DNA of 5,367 bases from NCBI GenBank assembly GCA_026709725.1, contig JAPOSK010000060.1, positions 1 through 5,367 of the forward strand, given 5' to 3'. The position numbers and the translations under genes were made by a program. Under the pieces are notes generated by a model. That model saw nothing but the letters and a program-made list of their open reading frames with translations, did not search any database and was not told the DNA's origin. The stretch comes from Paracoccaceae bacterium (GTDB lineage Bacteria; Pseudomonadota; Alphaproteobacteria; Rhodobacterales; Rhodobacteraceae). Below, one piece after another: positions 5,115-5,367 of this stretch; position 1 is the first letter of the stretch, and the number at the start of each line of letters is the position of its first letter.

Positions 5115-5367
5115 TTACGTGTGATCCAGAATCTGATCAAGGAACATCTGACACCGTTCACTGGACGGGTTGGTGAAGAATGTCTCGGGGGGAGCTGTCT
5201 CGACGATACGACCCTCCTCCATGAAAACCATTTGATCGGCAACCTTGCGGGCAAACCCCATTTCATGTGTGACGCAGATCATCGTCATTCCGCTTTCCGC
5301 CAGTTCGACCATGACATCAAGGACCTCATTGATCATTTCAGGGTCACGGGCCGAGGTCGGCTCATCG
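5115..5367 (-). CDS. Amino acid ABC transporter ATP-binding protein, C-terminal third only
   Basis: The cytoplasmic ATPase that powers the importer; the gene enters from beyond the right edge, and about two thirds of the usual 240-260 residues, including Walker A, Q-loop and the LSGGQ signature, are not visible. The 83 residues seen begin inside Walker B (the Asp-Glu pair of DEPTSA, Glu being the catalytic base), continue with the D-loop and the H-loop His in CVTHEMGFARKVAD, then MVFMEEGRIVE and a family-typical tail with PETFF, RCQMFLDQIL, ending at TAA 5115-5117. The D-loop reads SARD where the family almost always has SALD. It is the first visible gene of the operon, 2 nt from permease A; the ATG at 5336 is internal, not a start. 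Confidence 0.95.
   Translation of the reverse strand, partial: DEPTSARDPEMINEVLDVMVELAESGMTMICVTHEMGFARKVADQMVFMEEGRIVETAPPETFFTNPSSERCQMFLDQILDHT

Overview
The window looks like chromosomal DNA of a Gram-negative bacterium, most likely a proteobacterium and perhaps an alphaproteobacterium. Its G+C is moderate (about 53% in one line counted by eye). It carries two exported proteins with signal peptides and a complete-looking set of polar amino acid (PAAT family) ABC transporter genes with a periplasmic binding protein. The taxon is inferred from general style; there is no rRNA or other marker.

Right half (2438-5367, all minus strand): four tightly packed genes of one uptake operon, in transcription order ATPase (5' part beyond the right edge), permease A, substrate-binding protein, permease B. 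The spacings are 2 nt, 33 nt and a 4-nt overlap. The binding protein would capture a small polar solute in the periplasm, the two different permeases would form the membrane channel, and the ATPase would drive import. The only sizeable gap lies before the binding-protein gene and holds a perfect 6-bp stem-loop plus the best ribosome binding site of the operon, which fits separate, higher expression of the binding protein. The binding protein has Ser (and Glu next to it) where well-studied amino-acid-binding relatives have the ligand-contacting Asp, so its ligand should not be assumed to be a standard amino acid. The operon promoter lies outside the window.

Left part (1-1062): at the left edge, on the minus strand, is the 5' part of an unknown gene whose reading frame is broken by a 17-bp tandem duplication; removing one copy rejoins a good start and ribosome site to a longer open frame that leaves the window. 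Facing away from it is a possible 48-residue small protein whose Shine-Dalgarno sequence sits inside a GNRA-tetraloop hairpin. Next, on the plus strand, is a well-supported gene for a secreted 162-residue protein of unknown function with six cysteines, preceded by a possible TTGACA promoter and followed by a weak terminator-like hairpin.

Middle (1063-2437): about 1.4 kb without a convincing intact gene. It holds several short, protein-like open stretches broken by single stops or a frame change on both strands, best read as decayed coding DNA, and a perfect 12-bp palindrome in front of one of them. I saw no tRNA, rRNA, CRISPR array, insertion sequence or transposase.
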